NCBI RefSeq assembly: GCF_036192275.1
Contig: NZ_CP108088.1
Coordinates: 8,666,001 to 8,730,000 of the forward strand
Length of the DNA stretch: 64,000 nucleotides
DNA from: Streptomyces sp. NBC_00250
GTDB taxonomy: Bacteria; Actinomycetota; Actinomycetes; Streptomycetales; Streptomycetaceae
Direction of reading: 5' to 3'
Shown here: positions 1 through 8,456 of the stretch, piece after piece
Layout of the letters: every line of letters starts with the position of its first letter
Position numbering within the stretch: the stretch's first letter is position 1
Made by a program: the position numbers and the translations under genes
The notes under the pieces: generated by a model
The model's input: only the letters and a program-made list of their open reading frames with translations
Databases searched by the model: none
Told to the model about the DNA's origin: nothing

Positions 1-211
1 AGCGGGCGACCGTCTGGAGCGAGCCGTCCGCGTGGACGTGCCCCGCCGTCCAGCAGGCCCCCGCGATGAACGCCGTGGCGAGGAGCCCGACGGCGGCCAG
101 GAGCCAGGCCGGGGTGAGCTGCGGTGTCAGGGGCGGCCCGGAAGCCGGTACGGACGCCACGTCCGCCGTCGCGGTGGTGAGACGGGGCGAACGTGGCACG
201 GCTCTTGGCAT
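1..211 (-). CDS. N-terminus of an unidentified membrane-anchored protein (cut by window edge)
   Basis: An open frame begins MPRAVPRSPRLTT and runs out of the window with no stop, giving 70 visible residues. About 35 proline/threonine/alanine-rich residues precede one hydrophobic segment (WLLAAVGLLATAFIAGACW), then a polar stretch starting TAGHVHADGS. This suggests a single-pass membrane protein or the first helix of a larger one. GGAAG lies about 9 bases before the ATG and supports the start. A palindromic iron-box-like sequence lies 35 bases upstream, so iron control is possible. The visible part does not identify a family. Confidence 0.6.
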   Translation of the reverse strand, partial: MPRAVPRSPRLTTATADVASVPASGPPLTPQLTPAWLLAAVGLLATAFIAGACWTAGHVHADGSLQTVAR

Positions 212-245
212 GAAAGTGATCTTCCGGGCGAAAAAAAGGGGGTGG

Positions 246-264
246 TTAGGTAAGGCGAAGCTAA
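246..264. promoter_or_regulatory. Iron-box-like palindrome (DmdR/IdeR type)
   Basis: TTAGGTAAGGCGAAGCTAA has outer arms TTAG/CTAA and agrees at about 15 of 19 positions with the streptomycete iron box TTAGGTTAGGCTCACCTAA bound by DmdR1. It sits just upstream of the leftward partial gene at the window edge, where a repressor would block transcription. The match is by eye; the central mismatches leave room for coincidence. Apart from this box, a flavodoxin-gene scrap and the GH9 terminator, I see nothing in the stretch between the edge gene and GH9. Confidence 0.45.
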
Positions 265-375
265 GTGGCCTCCGTGTGCGCGTCAAGAAGATGTGGCATG
301 GATCCCACTCCGTGACACGTGCGGCCCTCCGGCGACGGGAGTCGGCCGATGCCCGGCCGACAGGCGGTCGTGGCG

Positions 376-463
376 TCAGTGGTGCTCGGGGTTCGGGAAC
401 TCCGGCTTGCAGCCGGCGTCCCACACCGAGCGCTGGTTGCCGTGCGCCGGGATGCCGCCCGCC
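376..463 (-). pseudogene. C-terminal fragment of a flavodoxin-family (NADPH-dependent FMN reductase) gene
   Basis: Read leftwards, this piece encodes GGIPAHGNQRSVWDAGC followed by KPEFPNPEHH and a stop. That closely matches the last 27 residues of the intact flavodoxin-family gene at 41.4-42.1 kb (GGIPAHGNQRSEWDAGC, then RFDFENPEHR). DNA identity to that copy is roughly 80% by eye, with two exact runs of 16-17 bases. No start, FMN site or upstream homologous sequence is present, so it is a relic and not a gene. It has the same orientation as the intact copy and as the truncated paralogue at 42.3-42.6 kb. Confidence 0.8.
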
Positions 464-537
464 CGCCAGCACCGCTGATTGACCCGCCAGTTCCGGCGAA
501 GGAGTCTCCTGTCTGCGATGGCGATCTTCGCAGGGAT

Positions 538-583
538 GTCCCTCCGGGTCCGGACGGAGGTGTCCGTCCGGACCCGGAGGGAC
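538..583 (-). terminator. Terminator downstream of the GH9 gene
   Basis: A perfect 21-bp inverted repeat (left arm starting GTCCCTCCGGGTCC, 4-base loop GGTG) lies 4 bases past the GH9 stop codon. Strong GC hairpins without a T-tract are the usual streptomycete terminators. Confidence 0.85.
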
Positions 584-587
584 GGGG

Positions 588-2753
588 TCAGGCGCAGGTG
601 CTTGCGTTGAGTGTGAAAGCCGTGGGGGAGGGGGTTGAGCCCGCGTGGGTCCCCTGGACTCCGAAACTCACAGTCGCGCCGGGGGCGATCGTCCGGTTCC
701 AGTCCGCGTTGCGGGCGCTGACGGCGGTGCCGCTCTGAGTGACGGTGGCGTTCCACGAGCTCGTGACGCTCTGGCCGGCAGGGTGGGTCCAGGCCAGCTG
801 CCAGCCGTCCACGGCCGTAGGTCCTGTGTTCTTGACGGTGATGTTCGCGGTGAAGCCGGTGCTCCAGACGTTGCTCGGCGTGTACGTCACCGCGCAGGCG
901 GCGGTGGGAGGTTCGCCGCCGGCGGAGGTCCGCTCGGCGGCGTAGGCGGCGAGCCAGGCCAGCGGGGCGTTCCAGTTGACCGCCACCTCGTTGGTCGAGT
1001 ACGAGTCGATGTGGTCGATGTAGCAGGCCGCGGGGGCGCAGCCGGTCAGCTTCGCCAGCGCCACCGGGTCCTGGAGACCGCTGTTGGGGCCGCCGGCGAG
1101 CGAACCGGCCGGAGGGTGCGGCAGGGAGGCATCCAACTGGTGGGCCCAGAAGCGGTGGTGCTGGTTCTGCGAGGACGTCTCGCCGTAGCCGGTGACGTAG
1201 GACAGGCCCAGGGCGTTGCGGCCGAGCAGGTAGTCCATGGTCTCCAGGGCGCCGGCGCGGTAGCGGTCGTCGCCCGTCAGCTCCCCGGCGACGGCCATGA
1301 CGACGGCGTCGTTGGCGACCTCGCCGTTCGACCCCCAGAAGTAGCCGTCCGCGGGTACGGGTACCGCGTAACCCTGGGCCGCCATCCTGGACAGGTAGCC
1401 GTCGGCTGCCGCCGTCACCGACGCACGGACCCGGGCCAGGTCGGACGCCGGCAGTCCGTTGGGGACCGTGGCCAGGACGAGCCGGCCGAGCGCGGCGGTG
1501 TCCGCCCAGCCGAAGCCGTACGGGCTGAAGGCATCGGCGGAGGTGTGCCAGGGCGAGGACGTGACCGCGTCCCGGTAGGCGCTCTCGCCGGTCGCCGCGT
1601 ACAGCTCGGAGGCGGCCCAGTAGAACTCGTCGGTGACCCGCGCGTCCTCGTAGGCGCCGCCGCCCGTGCTGTCGGAAGCCGGCGCGTACACCGCCGGGTT
1701 GGCCTTCGCGGCACTCCAGGCCCGGCGAGCGGCGGACATGCAGCGGTCGGCATAGGCGGAGTCGTACGGCCGGAACACCCGGGCGCACTGCGCGGCGGCC
1801 GCGGCGAGGTTGAGGGTGGCCGCGGTGGACGGGCGGTGAAGCTCGCGGGGCTGGGCGTCCTGGTCGGGGCGCAGGGGCATGCCCGTCCAGGCCACGTCAT
1901 GGATCTTGTGGAACGCCATGCCCGCGGACGGCTTGCCGTCGGGCACCTGCATCCGCATGAGGAAGTCGAGCTCCCACCGCGCTTCGTCGAGGACGTCGGG
2001 TATGCCGTTGCCGCGCTCGGGGACGCGCAGGGTGGAGTCGCCCAGCGCCGCTTCCCCGCCCGCCCGATCCGCCCGCTCGAAGGAGTTGACGACCAGCCAG
2101 GTGGAGATGCCGCCGTTGACCACGTACTTGCCGTGGTCGCCGGCGTCGTACCAACCCCCCCTGACGTCCTGGGTGTAGTCGCACACCGTGGCCTGACAGG
2201 GGACGGACGTGTCGCCCTTGTTGGGAGCGACGTCGAGGTGTGCGGCCGGGCGCGCGTAGGCGGAACCCACCAGGGAGGCGTCGATCACGATGCCGCTGCG
2301 CTGGTGGTGGAAGAACGCCATCGCGTCGGAACGCAAGGTGTCGTAGAGGTTCGCGCGGATGTCGAAGGGAGCGCTGCTGCTGCCGTCCACGGTCACGACG
2401 TATCCGGTGCCCGTCTCGCGGTGCGAGGAGAAGTCCGCGACCTGGACGGACTGCCCGGAGGGGGCGTCCGCGCCGCGCGCGACGGTCGAACCGGAGGCGA
2501 CCACCGTCCCGGAGGCGTTGCGCAACTGCCAGCCGAGTGCCTGCGTCGACGTCGTGACGACGGTGGCGCGCTTCGGCCCGTCGGGCAGGTAGCCGACCTG
2601 GTTGACGCGTACGGCGGTGGTCGCCGCCGCCGTGGCGGACGCGTCCGCCACGGCCGGTGCGGACGCGAGCCCGCCGATCAGGAGCGCGCCCGTGAGGAGC
2701 GCGGCGGAGAGGCGTGAGGGGTTGCGGAGTAACGAGGTGGTGGTGGGGGGCAT
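588..2753 (-). CDS. Secreted GH9 endoglucanase (cellulase) with C-terminal CBM2
   Basis: A 721-residue secreted cellulase hydrolysing internal beta-1,4 bonds of cellulose. Order: Sec signal peptide (about 1-40), CelD-type Ig-like domain (about 47-130, with [16 protein letters not shown]), GH9 catalytic domain (about 140-605), linker, CBM2 (about 625-721, bounded by Cys near its start and a terminal Cys). GH9 marks are [14 protein letters not shown] (catalytic Asp), [12 protein letters not shown] and [16 protein letters not shown] (Glu donor). The ATG at this start precedes a normal signal peptide. A perfect CebR-type box lies 67 bases upstream, pointing to cellobiose-responsive repression. 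Codon 8 is TTA, so efficient translation probably needs the bldA tRNA. It has its own operator and terminator. Confidence 0.95.
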   Translation of the reverse strand: MPPTTTSLLRNPSRLSAALLTGALLIGGLASAPAVADASATAAATTAVRVNQVGYLPDGPKRATVVTTSTQALGWQLRNASGTVVASGSTVARGADAPSGQSVQVADFSSHRETGTGYVVTVDGSSSAPFDIRANLYDTLRSDAMAFFHHQRSGIVIDASLVGSAYARPAAHLDVAPNKGDTSVPCQATVCDYTQDVRGGWYDAGDHGKYVVNGGISTWLVVNSFERADRAGGEAALGDSTLRVPERGNGIPDVLDEARWELDFLMRMQVPDGKPSAGMAFHKIHDVAWTGMPLRPDQDAQPRELHRPSTAATLNLAAAAAQCARVFRPYDSAYADRCMSAARRAWSAAKANPAVYAPASDSTGGGAYEDARVTDEFYWAASELYAATGESAYRDAVTSSPWHTSADAFSPYGFGWADTAALGRLVLATVPNGLPASDLARVRASVTAAADGYLSRMAAQGYAVPVPADGYFWGSNGEVANDAVVMAVAGELTGDDRYRAGALETMDYLLGRNALGLSYVTGYGETSSQNQHHRFWAHQLDASLPHPPAGSLAGGPNSGLQDPVALAKLTGCAPAACYIDHIDSYSTNEVAVNWNAPLAWLAAYAAERTSAGGEPPTAACAVTYTPSNVWSTGFTANITVKNTGPTAVDGWQLAWTHPAGQSVTSSWNATVTQSGTAVSARNADWNRTIAPGATVSFGVQGTHAGSTPSPTAFTLNASTCA

Positions 2754-2819
2754 GTGCGGCTCCTTCGGGATGTGGTGGGGTGCCGGGAGGACGCAGCGGA
2801 GTCGGTGGACGGCATGATA

Positions 2820-2833
2820 TGGGAGCGCTCCCA
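2820..2833. promoter_or_regulatory. CebR-type operator upstream of GH9
   Basis: TGGGAGCGCTCCCA is a perfect 14-bp palindrome identical to the CebR box, the LacI-family cellobiose/cellotriose-responsive repressor site known from several streptomycetes. Its position upstream of the GH9 start fits repression of that promoter. Confidence 0.9.
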
Positions 2834-2901
2834 TGTCGCGCCGCGCGGAACGGAGGTCGAGAGGTCGGGGGACTGGATCGGAGGCTAGTGACGCCCCGCC
2901 G

Positions 2902-2926
2902 CCGCCGTCAACGGTTTCGACGGCGG
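2902..2926 (-). terminator. Possible terminator of the first GH6 gene
   Basis: CCGCCGTC and GACGGCGG form an 8-bp perfect stem with a 9-base loop, 13 bases after the GH6 stop and before the GH9 operator in the direction of transcription. The short stem makes it only a modest candidate. Confidence 0.45.
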
Positions 2927-2938
2927 AGGGAGCCGGTC

Positions 2939-4219
2939 TCAGCGGTTGAAGGTCAGCCGCGGTGCCGCGTTGCGGGCCAGCGTGTGAGCCTGGTCGGACC
3001 ACCATGCGCCGGCCGGCGGGTCGACGATGCCGTACTCGGGGTCGATCGTGCCGCCGGTGTTGCGCGTACAGCTGCCGTCGGACTCGCCGGGGATCTTGAT
3101 CCACAGGTAGGCGTCGACGAGCGGGACGCCCGTGTCGGCGGTCGGGCGCGGGCCGAGGCCGCGGCCGGGCGCGTTGCACCAGATCTCCGGGTCGCCGGTG
3201 TACTTGCCGGGCTCCGGGGTCCAGGCGCCCAGGCCGTTGCGGCTGGTGTCGATGACGAAGTGGTGCAGCGCGTCGACCGGCGGGGTGCCCACGCTCTGGT
3301 CGAACCAGGCGTCGGTCCAGCGCCAGGTGGCGGGGTCGGCGGAGTCGACCGCGCCGCCCGGGGTTCCGTCGTTGGGCGCGGCGGGCGAGTAGTACTGCGT
3401 GGCGCACCAGTCGGTGTGGCCGCGGGCCCACTCGGGCCCTTCGGTGGCGTACCACATGCACTTGGCGATCCAGGTGCCGTAGCGCGCGTTGTGATCGGTG
3501 GGGTGGGTGTTGGACACGTTGAGGGCGAAGCCGTCGCTGTCCCGGACGCCGGCGTCGAGCAGCCGCCGCGCCATGTCGCCGACGGGCCGCCACAGGACGT
3601 TGCCCGCGTCGAGATAGACCGCGGTGCGGCTCTTGGCCTTGATGGTCCTGACGGCGTACGCGAGATCGGCGACGCGGCTCGCCGTGAGCTCGCCGGTCGG
3701 GTCCACAGCGGGTCCGCAGTCGCTCGGGAGGAGTGCCAGACCGTCGGGTTCGACCACGACGACGGCCTTGCTGTCGCCGATGCCGGCGGCGAAGGCGTCG
3801 ATCCACCGCCGGTAGGCGGCGGACGACGCGGCGCCGCCGCTGGAGTACTGCGAGCAGTCGCGGCCCGGGACGTTGTACGCGACCAGGACGGGGGTCCGGT
3901 TCACCACGCGGGCCTCGCGGACGAGGGTTCTCACCTTGGCCCGGACCTCGTCGGGCGTGCCCTCGGTGAACCATTCGGCCTGAGGCCAGCTCGCGAGTTC
4001 GGCCATGTTCACCGCGTTCGTGAAGTCGCCGTTCCCGAGGTCGGTGAGCGCCTGCTCGGCGGCCTTGCTGTGCGGGTCCACGTAGAACTTCGTGGTCGGG
4101 GTGAGCGGGGCGGCGGCGGGTGCGGCCTGCGCCTGCCCCTGCGTCGCGGTGAGAGCGGCACAGGCCGCGAGTGCCGCGAGGGCGGCGGTCGCGCGCCGCC
4201 GTAGGCTGCGTGGCTTCAT
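2939..4219 (-). CDS. Secreted GH6 cellobiohydrolase-type cellulase
   Basis: A 426-residue secreted GH6 enzyme acting on beta-1,4-glucan with inversion. A Sec signal peptide ([20 protein letters not shown] to about residue 33) is followed by one GH6 domain and no carbohydrate-binding module. Visible motifs: [35 protein letters not shown] (acid Asp region), [28 protein letters not shown] and [15 protein letters not shown] long insertion (about residues 280-310) resembles the tunnel-forming loops of exo-acting GH6 enzymes, suggesting cellobiohydrolase; the neighbouring GH6 lacks it. AGGAG lies 5 bases before the ATG. There is no CebR box in the 106-base gap, so it is probably co-transcribed with the upstream GH6. 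Confidence 0.93.
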   Translation of the reverse strand: MKPRSLRRRATAALAALAACAALTATQGQAQAAPAAAPLTPTTKFYVDPHSKAAEQALTDLGNGDFTNAVNMAELASWPQAEWFTEGTPDEVRAKVRTLVREARVVNRTPVLVAYNVPGRDCSQYSSGGAASSAAYRRWIDAFAAGIGDSKAVVVVEPDGLALLPSDCGPAVDPTGELTASRVADLAYAVRTIKAKSRTAVYLDAGNVLWRPVGDMARRLLDAGVRDSDGFALNVSNTHPTDHNARYGTWIAKCMWYATEGPEWARGHTDWCATQYYSPAAPNDGTPGGAVDSADPATWRWTDAWFDQSVGTPPVDALHHFVIDTSRNGLGAWTPEPGKYTGDPEIWCNAPGRGLGPRPTADTGVPLVDAYLWIKIPGESDGSCTRNTGGTIDPEYGIVDPPAGAWWSDQAHTLARNAAPRLTFNR

Positions 4220-4325
4220 GGGGGCTCCTGGTCGGAGGGATGGGGGGAGGGGGCCTTTGGTGTGCCGATCGTGTTCCTGTGGTCCCGCCGCGGGGCGGCG
4301 GTCGCCGGGCCGCAGGAGTCGGTCG

Positions 4326-5291
4326 TCAGTAGCCGTAGATCATCTTGTAGGCGACCTCGGGGAGGAACTGGCCGGCCGTGGAGCCGGTCCCGACGCCGCA
4401 GTTGCCGTCGGACTCGCCCGGGGCCTTGATCCACAGCAGCATCTCGGCGCCGCCGCCCAGCTGGGTGGGCGTGCCGATGCGGCGGCCGGCCGCGTTGCAC
4501 CACTCGCCGTTGGAGCCGTTGCCGTTGCGGCTGGTGTCGACGACGAACGGCTTGGTGTAGCCGTAGCGGGCGGCGAGTTCACCGTTGACGGCGTTGCCGT
4601 AGGCGGTGTTCTGGGCGGTGGTGTAGTAGTTCGAGATGTTGAGGGAGAAGCCGTGTGCCCGCGGGAGCCCGGCTTCGTGGAGGCGCTGGGCCATCGTCGC
4701 CGCGCTCACCCACCCCGGGTTCCCGGCGTCGAGGTAGACCCATGTGTTGGGGGCCTGGCGGGCGAACTCGGCGAGGGCGCCGCTGATCATGCCCTGACGC
4801 TCGTGGATCTGGGTCTGGTTCATGCAGCCGTAGTCCGCGAGGGAGTCCGGTTCGAGGACGACGATGGCCGGGCGCCCGGCGATCCCGCCGGCGAACTGGG
4901 CGATCCAGCTCGCGTACGCGGAAGGAGACGCGGCGCCGCCTCCGGAGTGCCCGCCGCAGTAGTCGCGGTGGTAGATGTTGTAGGCGACCATGACGGGCAG
5001 CTTGTCGTGGTGGTCCGCCGCCCCGACGTACGCGCCCGCGGCGGTGCCGATGGTGCCGCTCCACGAGCCGAACCAGCGGGCCATGGGAGTGCTGGCGAGG
5101 GACGCGTTGATCGCGGGGGCCCGGCCGTCACCGGAGGTGGCGGCGACCCACTTCTTCGCGCTGGAATCGGGATCCACGTAGAACCCGCTTGTCATGCCGG
5201 TGGGATCCGCCGCGTGGGCGGACGGGGCGACGGCGAGCGCCAGCGGCAGTGCGGAGAGGGCTGCGACGAGGAAGCGGACTCTGCGGCGCAT
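4326..5291 (-). CDS. Secreted GH6 endoglucanase
   Basis: A 321-residue secreted GH6 endo-beta-1,4-glucanase. The start MRRRVRFLVAALSALPLALAV gives a normal Sec signal peptide ending near AHAA (about residue 28); upstream in-frame starts would add an unlikely charged leader. GH6 signatures: VMVAYNIYHRDYCGGHSGGG, IVVLEPDSLADYGC, WVYLDAGNPGW, FVVDTSRNGNG and LLWIKAPGESDGNC. It is shorter than its neighbour and lacks the exo-type loop insertion, so endoglucanase is the better guess. It is probably the first gene of a two-GH6 unit controlled by the CGGGAGCGCTCCCA box 146 bases upstream. Confidence 0.93.
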   Translation of the reverse strand: MRRRVRFLVAALSALPLALAVAPSAHAADPTGMTSGFYVDPDSSAKKWVAATSGDGRAPAINASLASTPMARWFGSWSGTIGTAAGAYVGAADHHDKLPVMVAYNIYHRDYCGGHSGGGAASPSAYASWIAQFAGGIAGRPAIVVLEPDSLADYGCMNQTQIHERQGMISGALAEFARQAPNTWVYLDAGNPGWVSAATMAQRLHEAGLPRAHGFSLNISNYYTTAQNTAYGNAVNGELAARYGYTKPFVVDTSRNGNGSNGEWCNAAGRRIGTPTQLGGGAEMLLWIKAPGESDGNCGVGTGSTAGQFLPEVAYKMIYGY

Positions 5292-5436
5292 GACGGTACC
5301 TCGGTTTCCTGACGGCGGATGCGTCGCCCGGTCTCGTCCCGAGCGGGAGACGCAGTGGGGAAGTGCGGTGGTACGAGGTCCCCCGTGCGGTGGCGCACGG
5401 GCGGGGCGGCAGCACACTCCGCCGCACAGGAAGTGG

Positions 5437-5450
5437 CGGGAGCGCTCCCA
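5437..5450. promoter_or_regulatory. CebR-type operator upstream of the GH6 genes
   Basis: CGGGAGCGCTCCCA differs from the perfect CebR palindrome only at the first base. It lies in the divergent region between the leftward GH6 gene and the rightward LacI gene. Confidence 0.8.
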
Positions 5451-5585
5451 CCGGAAGCGGTCCCAGTCGGCGATCTGCGGGGCCGAGGTGTGGCCGTATC
5501 GTGTGGCGCTCCGATCTGGACTGTCAAGTGCCGTTGCTCGATCAGCACTTCACGGAATGAGGGGAAGGGTCTACAGTCCTGAAAC

Positions 5586-5599
5586 TGGTAGCGCTTCCA
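5586..5599. promoter_or_regulatory. Variant LacI-family operator in front of the cellulase-side LacI gene
   Basis: TGGTAGCGCTTCCA keeps the TGG-N-AGCGCT-N-CCA frame of the CebR box but changes the fourth position on both sides. It lies 39 bases before the LacI start codon, a natural autoregulation site, or a site that separates this regulator's binding from that of CebR. The 346-base divergent region holds these two boxes and no gene. Confidence 0.65.
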
Positions 5600-5637
5600 G
5601 TCCTCCAGTGTTCAGACAGGGATCAGGAAGGCAGCTC

Positions 5638-6651
5638 ATGGCGCAAGGCGTGCCGCACCGGCAGTCGACCCTCGACGAGGTGGCCGAACTGGCCGGAGTC
5701 TCGCGGTCGGTGGCCTCGCGTGTGCTCAACAACGCCCCGCACGTCAGTCGTGCCAAACGGGAAGCCGTCGAACGGGCCGTCCATCGACTGGGATACGTAC
5801 GGAATCCCACCGCCCGGGCGCTGGCCACCCGTCAGACCGGTGCGGCCGCCCTGGTCGTCTCGGGAGAGGACCCGTCGATCTTCGCGGACCCCTTCTTCGC
5901 CCAGGTGATCGTGGGCGCCTCGGCCGCGCTGGAAGACGCCGACCTGCACCTGATGCTGTGTCTGACCGCCTCCGACCGGGGGCGTCGGCGGGTGGAGCAG
6001 CTTCTCCGGTCGAAGGGGGCCGACGGTGTGATGCTGATGGCTCTGCGCGAGGACGATCCGCTGGCCCGCATGGCGGAAGAGGCGGAGCTTCCGGTGGTGT
6101 TCGGTGGACGGCCGGTCGGTCTGGACCCGCGGTGGTACGTGGACGTCGACAACCTCGGAGGAGCGCGCGCGGCGACCGAGTACCTGATCTCGCTCGGCCG
6201 GACCAGGATCGCGACGATCTGCGGGCGGCTGGACACCGAGGTGGGACGCACTCGCTACCGCGGCTACCAGGACGCCATGCTGGCGGCGGGCCTCGAACCG
6301 TACCCACCGGCAGCCGGTGACTTCACCGAGCCGAGCGGAGCGGTCGCCATGGCCGCGCTGCTGGCGCGCCATCCGGACCTGGACGGAGTGTTCGCCGCCA
6401 GCGACAACATGGGGGCCGGAGCCTTGCGCACGCTGCGTGCCGTCGGCCGCCGTGTCCCCGCCGACGTCGCCGTGATCGGCTTCGACGATCTGGCCGTGGC
6501 CCGGATCGCCGAGCCGCCGCTGACCACGGTGCACCAGCCCGTAGAAGGTCTCGGCCGTGAGATGGCGCGCATGCTCGTCGCGCTCATCAACGGGCAGACA
6601 CCCACCCCGCTGATCCTTCCCACGCGTCTGGTCACCCGCGCCAGCGCCTGA
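5638..6651 (+). CDS. LacI-family transcriptional regulator beside the cellulases
   Basis: A 337-residue LacI/GalR repressor. The N-terminal helix-turn-helix (STLDEVAELAGVSRSVASRV, about residues 9-35) and hinge (RNPTARALATRQTG) lead into a periplasmic-binding-protein-like sensor domain; VFAASDN, VIGFDDLAVARIAEPPLTTV and EMARMLVALI are typical. AGGAAGG precedes the ATG. It is divergent from the GH6 genes and shares a control region with two GAGCGCTC-type boxes, so cello-oligosaccharide control of the cellulases is the natural inference. The recognition helix (RSVASRVLNN) differs from typical CebR, and no cebEFG transporter is nearby, so it may be a paralogue. Confidence 0.9.
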   Translation: MAQGVPHRQSTLDEVAELAGVSRSVASRVLNNAPHVSRAKREAVERAVHRLGYVRNPTARALATRQTGAAALVVSGEDPSIFADPFFAQVIVGASAALEDADLHLMLCLTASDRGRRRVEQLLRSKGADGVMLMALREDDPLARMAEEAELPVVFGGRPVGLDPRWYVDVDNLGGARAATEYLISLGRTRIATICGRLDTEVGRTRYRGYQDAMLAAGLEPYPPAAGDFTEPSGAVAMAALLARHPDLDGVFAASDNMGAGALRTLRAVGRRVPADVAVIGFDDLAVARIAEPPLTTVHQPVEGLGREMARMLVALINGQTPTPLILPTRLVTRASA

Positions 6652-6670
6652 CGGGTCGTCGTCCGGGACC

Positions 6671-6955
6671 GGCGGCCGTGCCGTCGCCGCGCTGTGCGCG
6701 GCACTGCCCACCCATGCCCGGATCGCGGTCTCCCTCGACCTGCACCACGTCCGCCCGCTGACCACGGAGCCGCCCGCCGCATCGACGCCGTCTCCAACCG
6801 CGTCCTCACCGGCCCGATGCTCCGCGGCCAACCACACCCACGGCGAGAGCGGGCACTTCCCGTGCCCCGGATCCGAGCACGTTCAGTTCCACCTCCCGCC
6901 CGATGGGACCACCGAGATGGGCTGGACCAGCGACCCCACCGGCCCGGCGAGGTGA
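6671..6955 (+). pseudogene. Degraded coding remnant of unknown family
   Basis: Three protein-like segments lie in different frames in line: AVAALCAALPTHARIAVSLD with LHHVRPL, then RRIDAVSNRVLTGPMLRG, then GESGHFPCPGSEHVQFHLPP and TEMGWTSDPTG before a TGA. Switching frames twice gives a continuous, natural-looking C-terminus; no single frame does. I do not recognise the family. The stretch between the LacI gene and the dehydrogenase holds nothing else that I can see. Confidence 0.4.
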
Positions 6956-6994
6956 GCTCCGAGCGCGGGGCCGCTCTTCGGGGGCGCGCGCTCG

Positions 6995-8056
6995 TCAGGA
7001 GCTCTGGGGGCGGAGCAGGACTTTCCCCACGCGAGGATCTCCGCTCTCCGTGAGTGCCATGGCCCGCTCGAACTCGTCGATGCCCAGCTGGTGCGTGACG
7101 AGTTCGAGCGGCGTCAGGCGTGCCGCGGAGAAGGCGCTTACGGCGTAGGACCAGGCGCCGGAGGAGGCTCCGAAGGCCGTTCCGACGGACAGTTGCCGAG
7201 CGACGACCCGGGCGGGATCGAGTCCCTCCGCCCCCTGGGCCGGGATACCCGTGAGGATCAGGTGTCCTCCCGCCCGCAGCAGGGACGTCGCGGCGCTGGC
7301 GGTCGACGTACCGCCCACGGCGTCGATCACCAGGTCGAAGTCCGAGAGGCCGGAGGCACGGTCCCACGTGCGGTAGCCGGTGGCTCCGAAGCGGTGGGAC
7401 AGATCGGCTCGGTCGGGGTTCGTGCCGACGACCGTCAGCTCGATCGGGGAGAAGGCGCCGAGGAGCTGTGCGGCGAGCAGACCGAGGGTGCCGGAGCCGA
7501 TGACGGCCGCTCGTGAACCGGGCAGCGGGCACGCCTTCAGGACGGCGGCGGCCGCACAGGCGGCGGGTTCGAGGAGCGCGGCGGCCGTCAGGTCGGCGTC
7601 CGGCGGCAGCGTGTGCAGCAGGCGGGCGGGGAGGACGAGGGTGGGAGCCATCGCGCCGGGGAGGGTGAACCCCGTCTCCTCGTAGCCGGCGGCGCACAGG
7701 GTGGTCTCTCCGGCGCGGCAGGGTGCGCAGGTCTCGCAGTTCCGGATCCCTTCTCCCACGACCTTGCGGCCGATCAGGGAGGCGGACACACCCTCGCCCA
7801 CGGCGGTGACGGTGCCGGACCACTCGTGTCCGGGGGTGACTGGATAGCGGGCGTACGGAGCAGGACGACGACCCAGGTACAAGTCGAGGTCGCTGCCGCA
7901 GACACCGACGGCGTGGACGTCCACCCGGGCTTCGCCGGGCCCCGGCCGTCGAGGTGTGTGCTCCACGAGGCGATACGTCTCCGGAGCGTCGAGGGCGACA
8001 GCCTGCTTCCGGGGGCTCACAGGAAGGTGCCCTGGGAGATCGACCGAGTGGAACAC
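6995..8056 (-). CDS. Zinc-dependent alcohol/polyol dehydrogenase (MDR family)
   Basis: A 353-residue medium-chain dehydrogenase with a GroES-like N-terminal domain and a Rossmann domain. GVCGSDLD and TPGHEWSG carry the catalytic-zinc ligands, CETCAPCRAGETTLC the four structural-zinc cysteines, and VIGSGTLGLLAAQLLGA the NAD(P) loop. The substrate is unknown; the context between sugar genes suggests a sugar, polyol or arabinose-derived compound. GTG is chosen as start because AGGAG sits about 10 bases upstream; longer versions lack a ribosome site and run through the promoter region. Upstream lie twin TTCGAA-centred direct repeats and, further on, the operator of the divergent sugar importer. 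Confidence 0.88.
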   Translation of the reverse strand: MFHSVDLPGHLPVSPRKQAVALDAPETYRLVEHTPRRPGPGEARVDVHAVGVCGSDLDLYLGRRPAPYARYPVTPGHEWSGTVTAVGEGVSASLIGRKVVGEGIRNCETCAPCRAGETTLCAAGYEETGFTLPGAMAPTLVLPARLLHTLPPDADLTAAALLEPAACAAAAVLKACPLPGSRAAVIGSGTLGLLAAQLLGAFSPIELTVVGTNPDRADLSHRFGATGYRTWDRASGLSDFDLVIDAVGGTSTASAATSLLRAGGHLILTGIPAQGAEGLDPARVVARQLSVGTAFGASSGAWSYAVSAFSAARLTPLELVTHQLGIDEFERAMALTESGDPRVGKVLLRPQSS

Positions 8057-8071
8057 ATGGGGGACGCTCCT

Positions 8072-8102
8072 GCTGTTCGAAATCTCGGTCGCTGTTCGAA
8101 AT
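8072..8102. repeat. Twin GCTGTTCGAAAT direct repeats in front of the dehydrogenase
   Basis: GCTGTTCGAAAT occurs exactly twice (8072-8083 and 8091-8102), 19 bp apart start to start. Each holds the self-complementary core TTCGAA. They lie immediately upstream of the dehydrogenase ribosome site, overlapping where its promoter or leader should be, and look like a regulator's tandem sites. The core resembles the TCGAAA elements near the xylan genes, but the full unit differs. Confidence 0.6.
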
Positions 8103-8189
8103 TGTGCCGCGACCCTACGGAGGGGGGTGGGTCGTGTCAACGGGGTGTACTCCGGAGGGGTTTGCTCGGAGCCGTACCTAGGCGATCAG

Positions 8190-8203
8190 TGTTAACGCTC
8201 ACA
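8190..8203. promoter_or_regulatory. Arabinose-type LacI operator, distal copy
   Basis: TGTTAACGCTCACA is the reverse complement of the core of the box before araB and a one-base variant of the boxes at 8290 and 18552. It lies exactly 100 bp upstream of the second copy, in the divergent region between the dehydrogenase and the importer operon. Confidence 0.75.
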
Positions 8204-8289
8204 AGACGGCGGGCCGTACTGTTCGCCGTCGTCGCGCTCCTTCGCATCGAAATCAAGTAACGGCCGCGCAAACTCTTGAGTTACAACTC

Positions 8290-8303
8290 TGTTAGCGCTC
8301 ACA
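8290..8303. promoter_or_regulatory. Arabinose-type LacI operator overlapping the importer promoter
   Basis: TGTTAGCGCTCACA sits within a plausible promoter, TTGAGT (8276-8281), 18 bp, CACAAT (8300-8305), so a bound repressor would cover the -10 element. The same box precedes the ChvE-type operon/araR and, inverted, araB. The 400-base gap between the dehydrogenase and the importer holds these control elements and no gene. Confidence 0.8.
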
Positions 8304-8456
8304 ATGACTGGCGTCGACCGGCTTACCAGTCGTCGGGAGCAGACGTTGCACCCTGCCGCCGCCGGTTCAACCACCCCTGCGCAGCCACACCTTCACCGGA
8401 CCCGTCCATCTCAGGGCTCCGGCTGGTACGACGCACGTCCCGAGAGGAACCACGAC

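Noticed and set aside
588..3974. A single 1,128-codon leftward open frame covering GH9 and the region of the first GH6 gene
   Set aside because: The part above 2753 is an Arg/Pro-rich shadow of the GH6 gene in another frame. The real GH9 start, with a signal peptide and operator, is at 2753.
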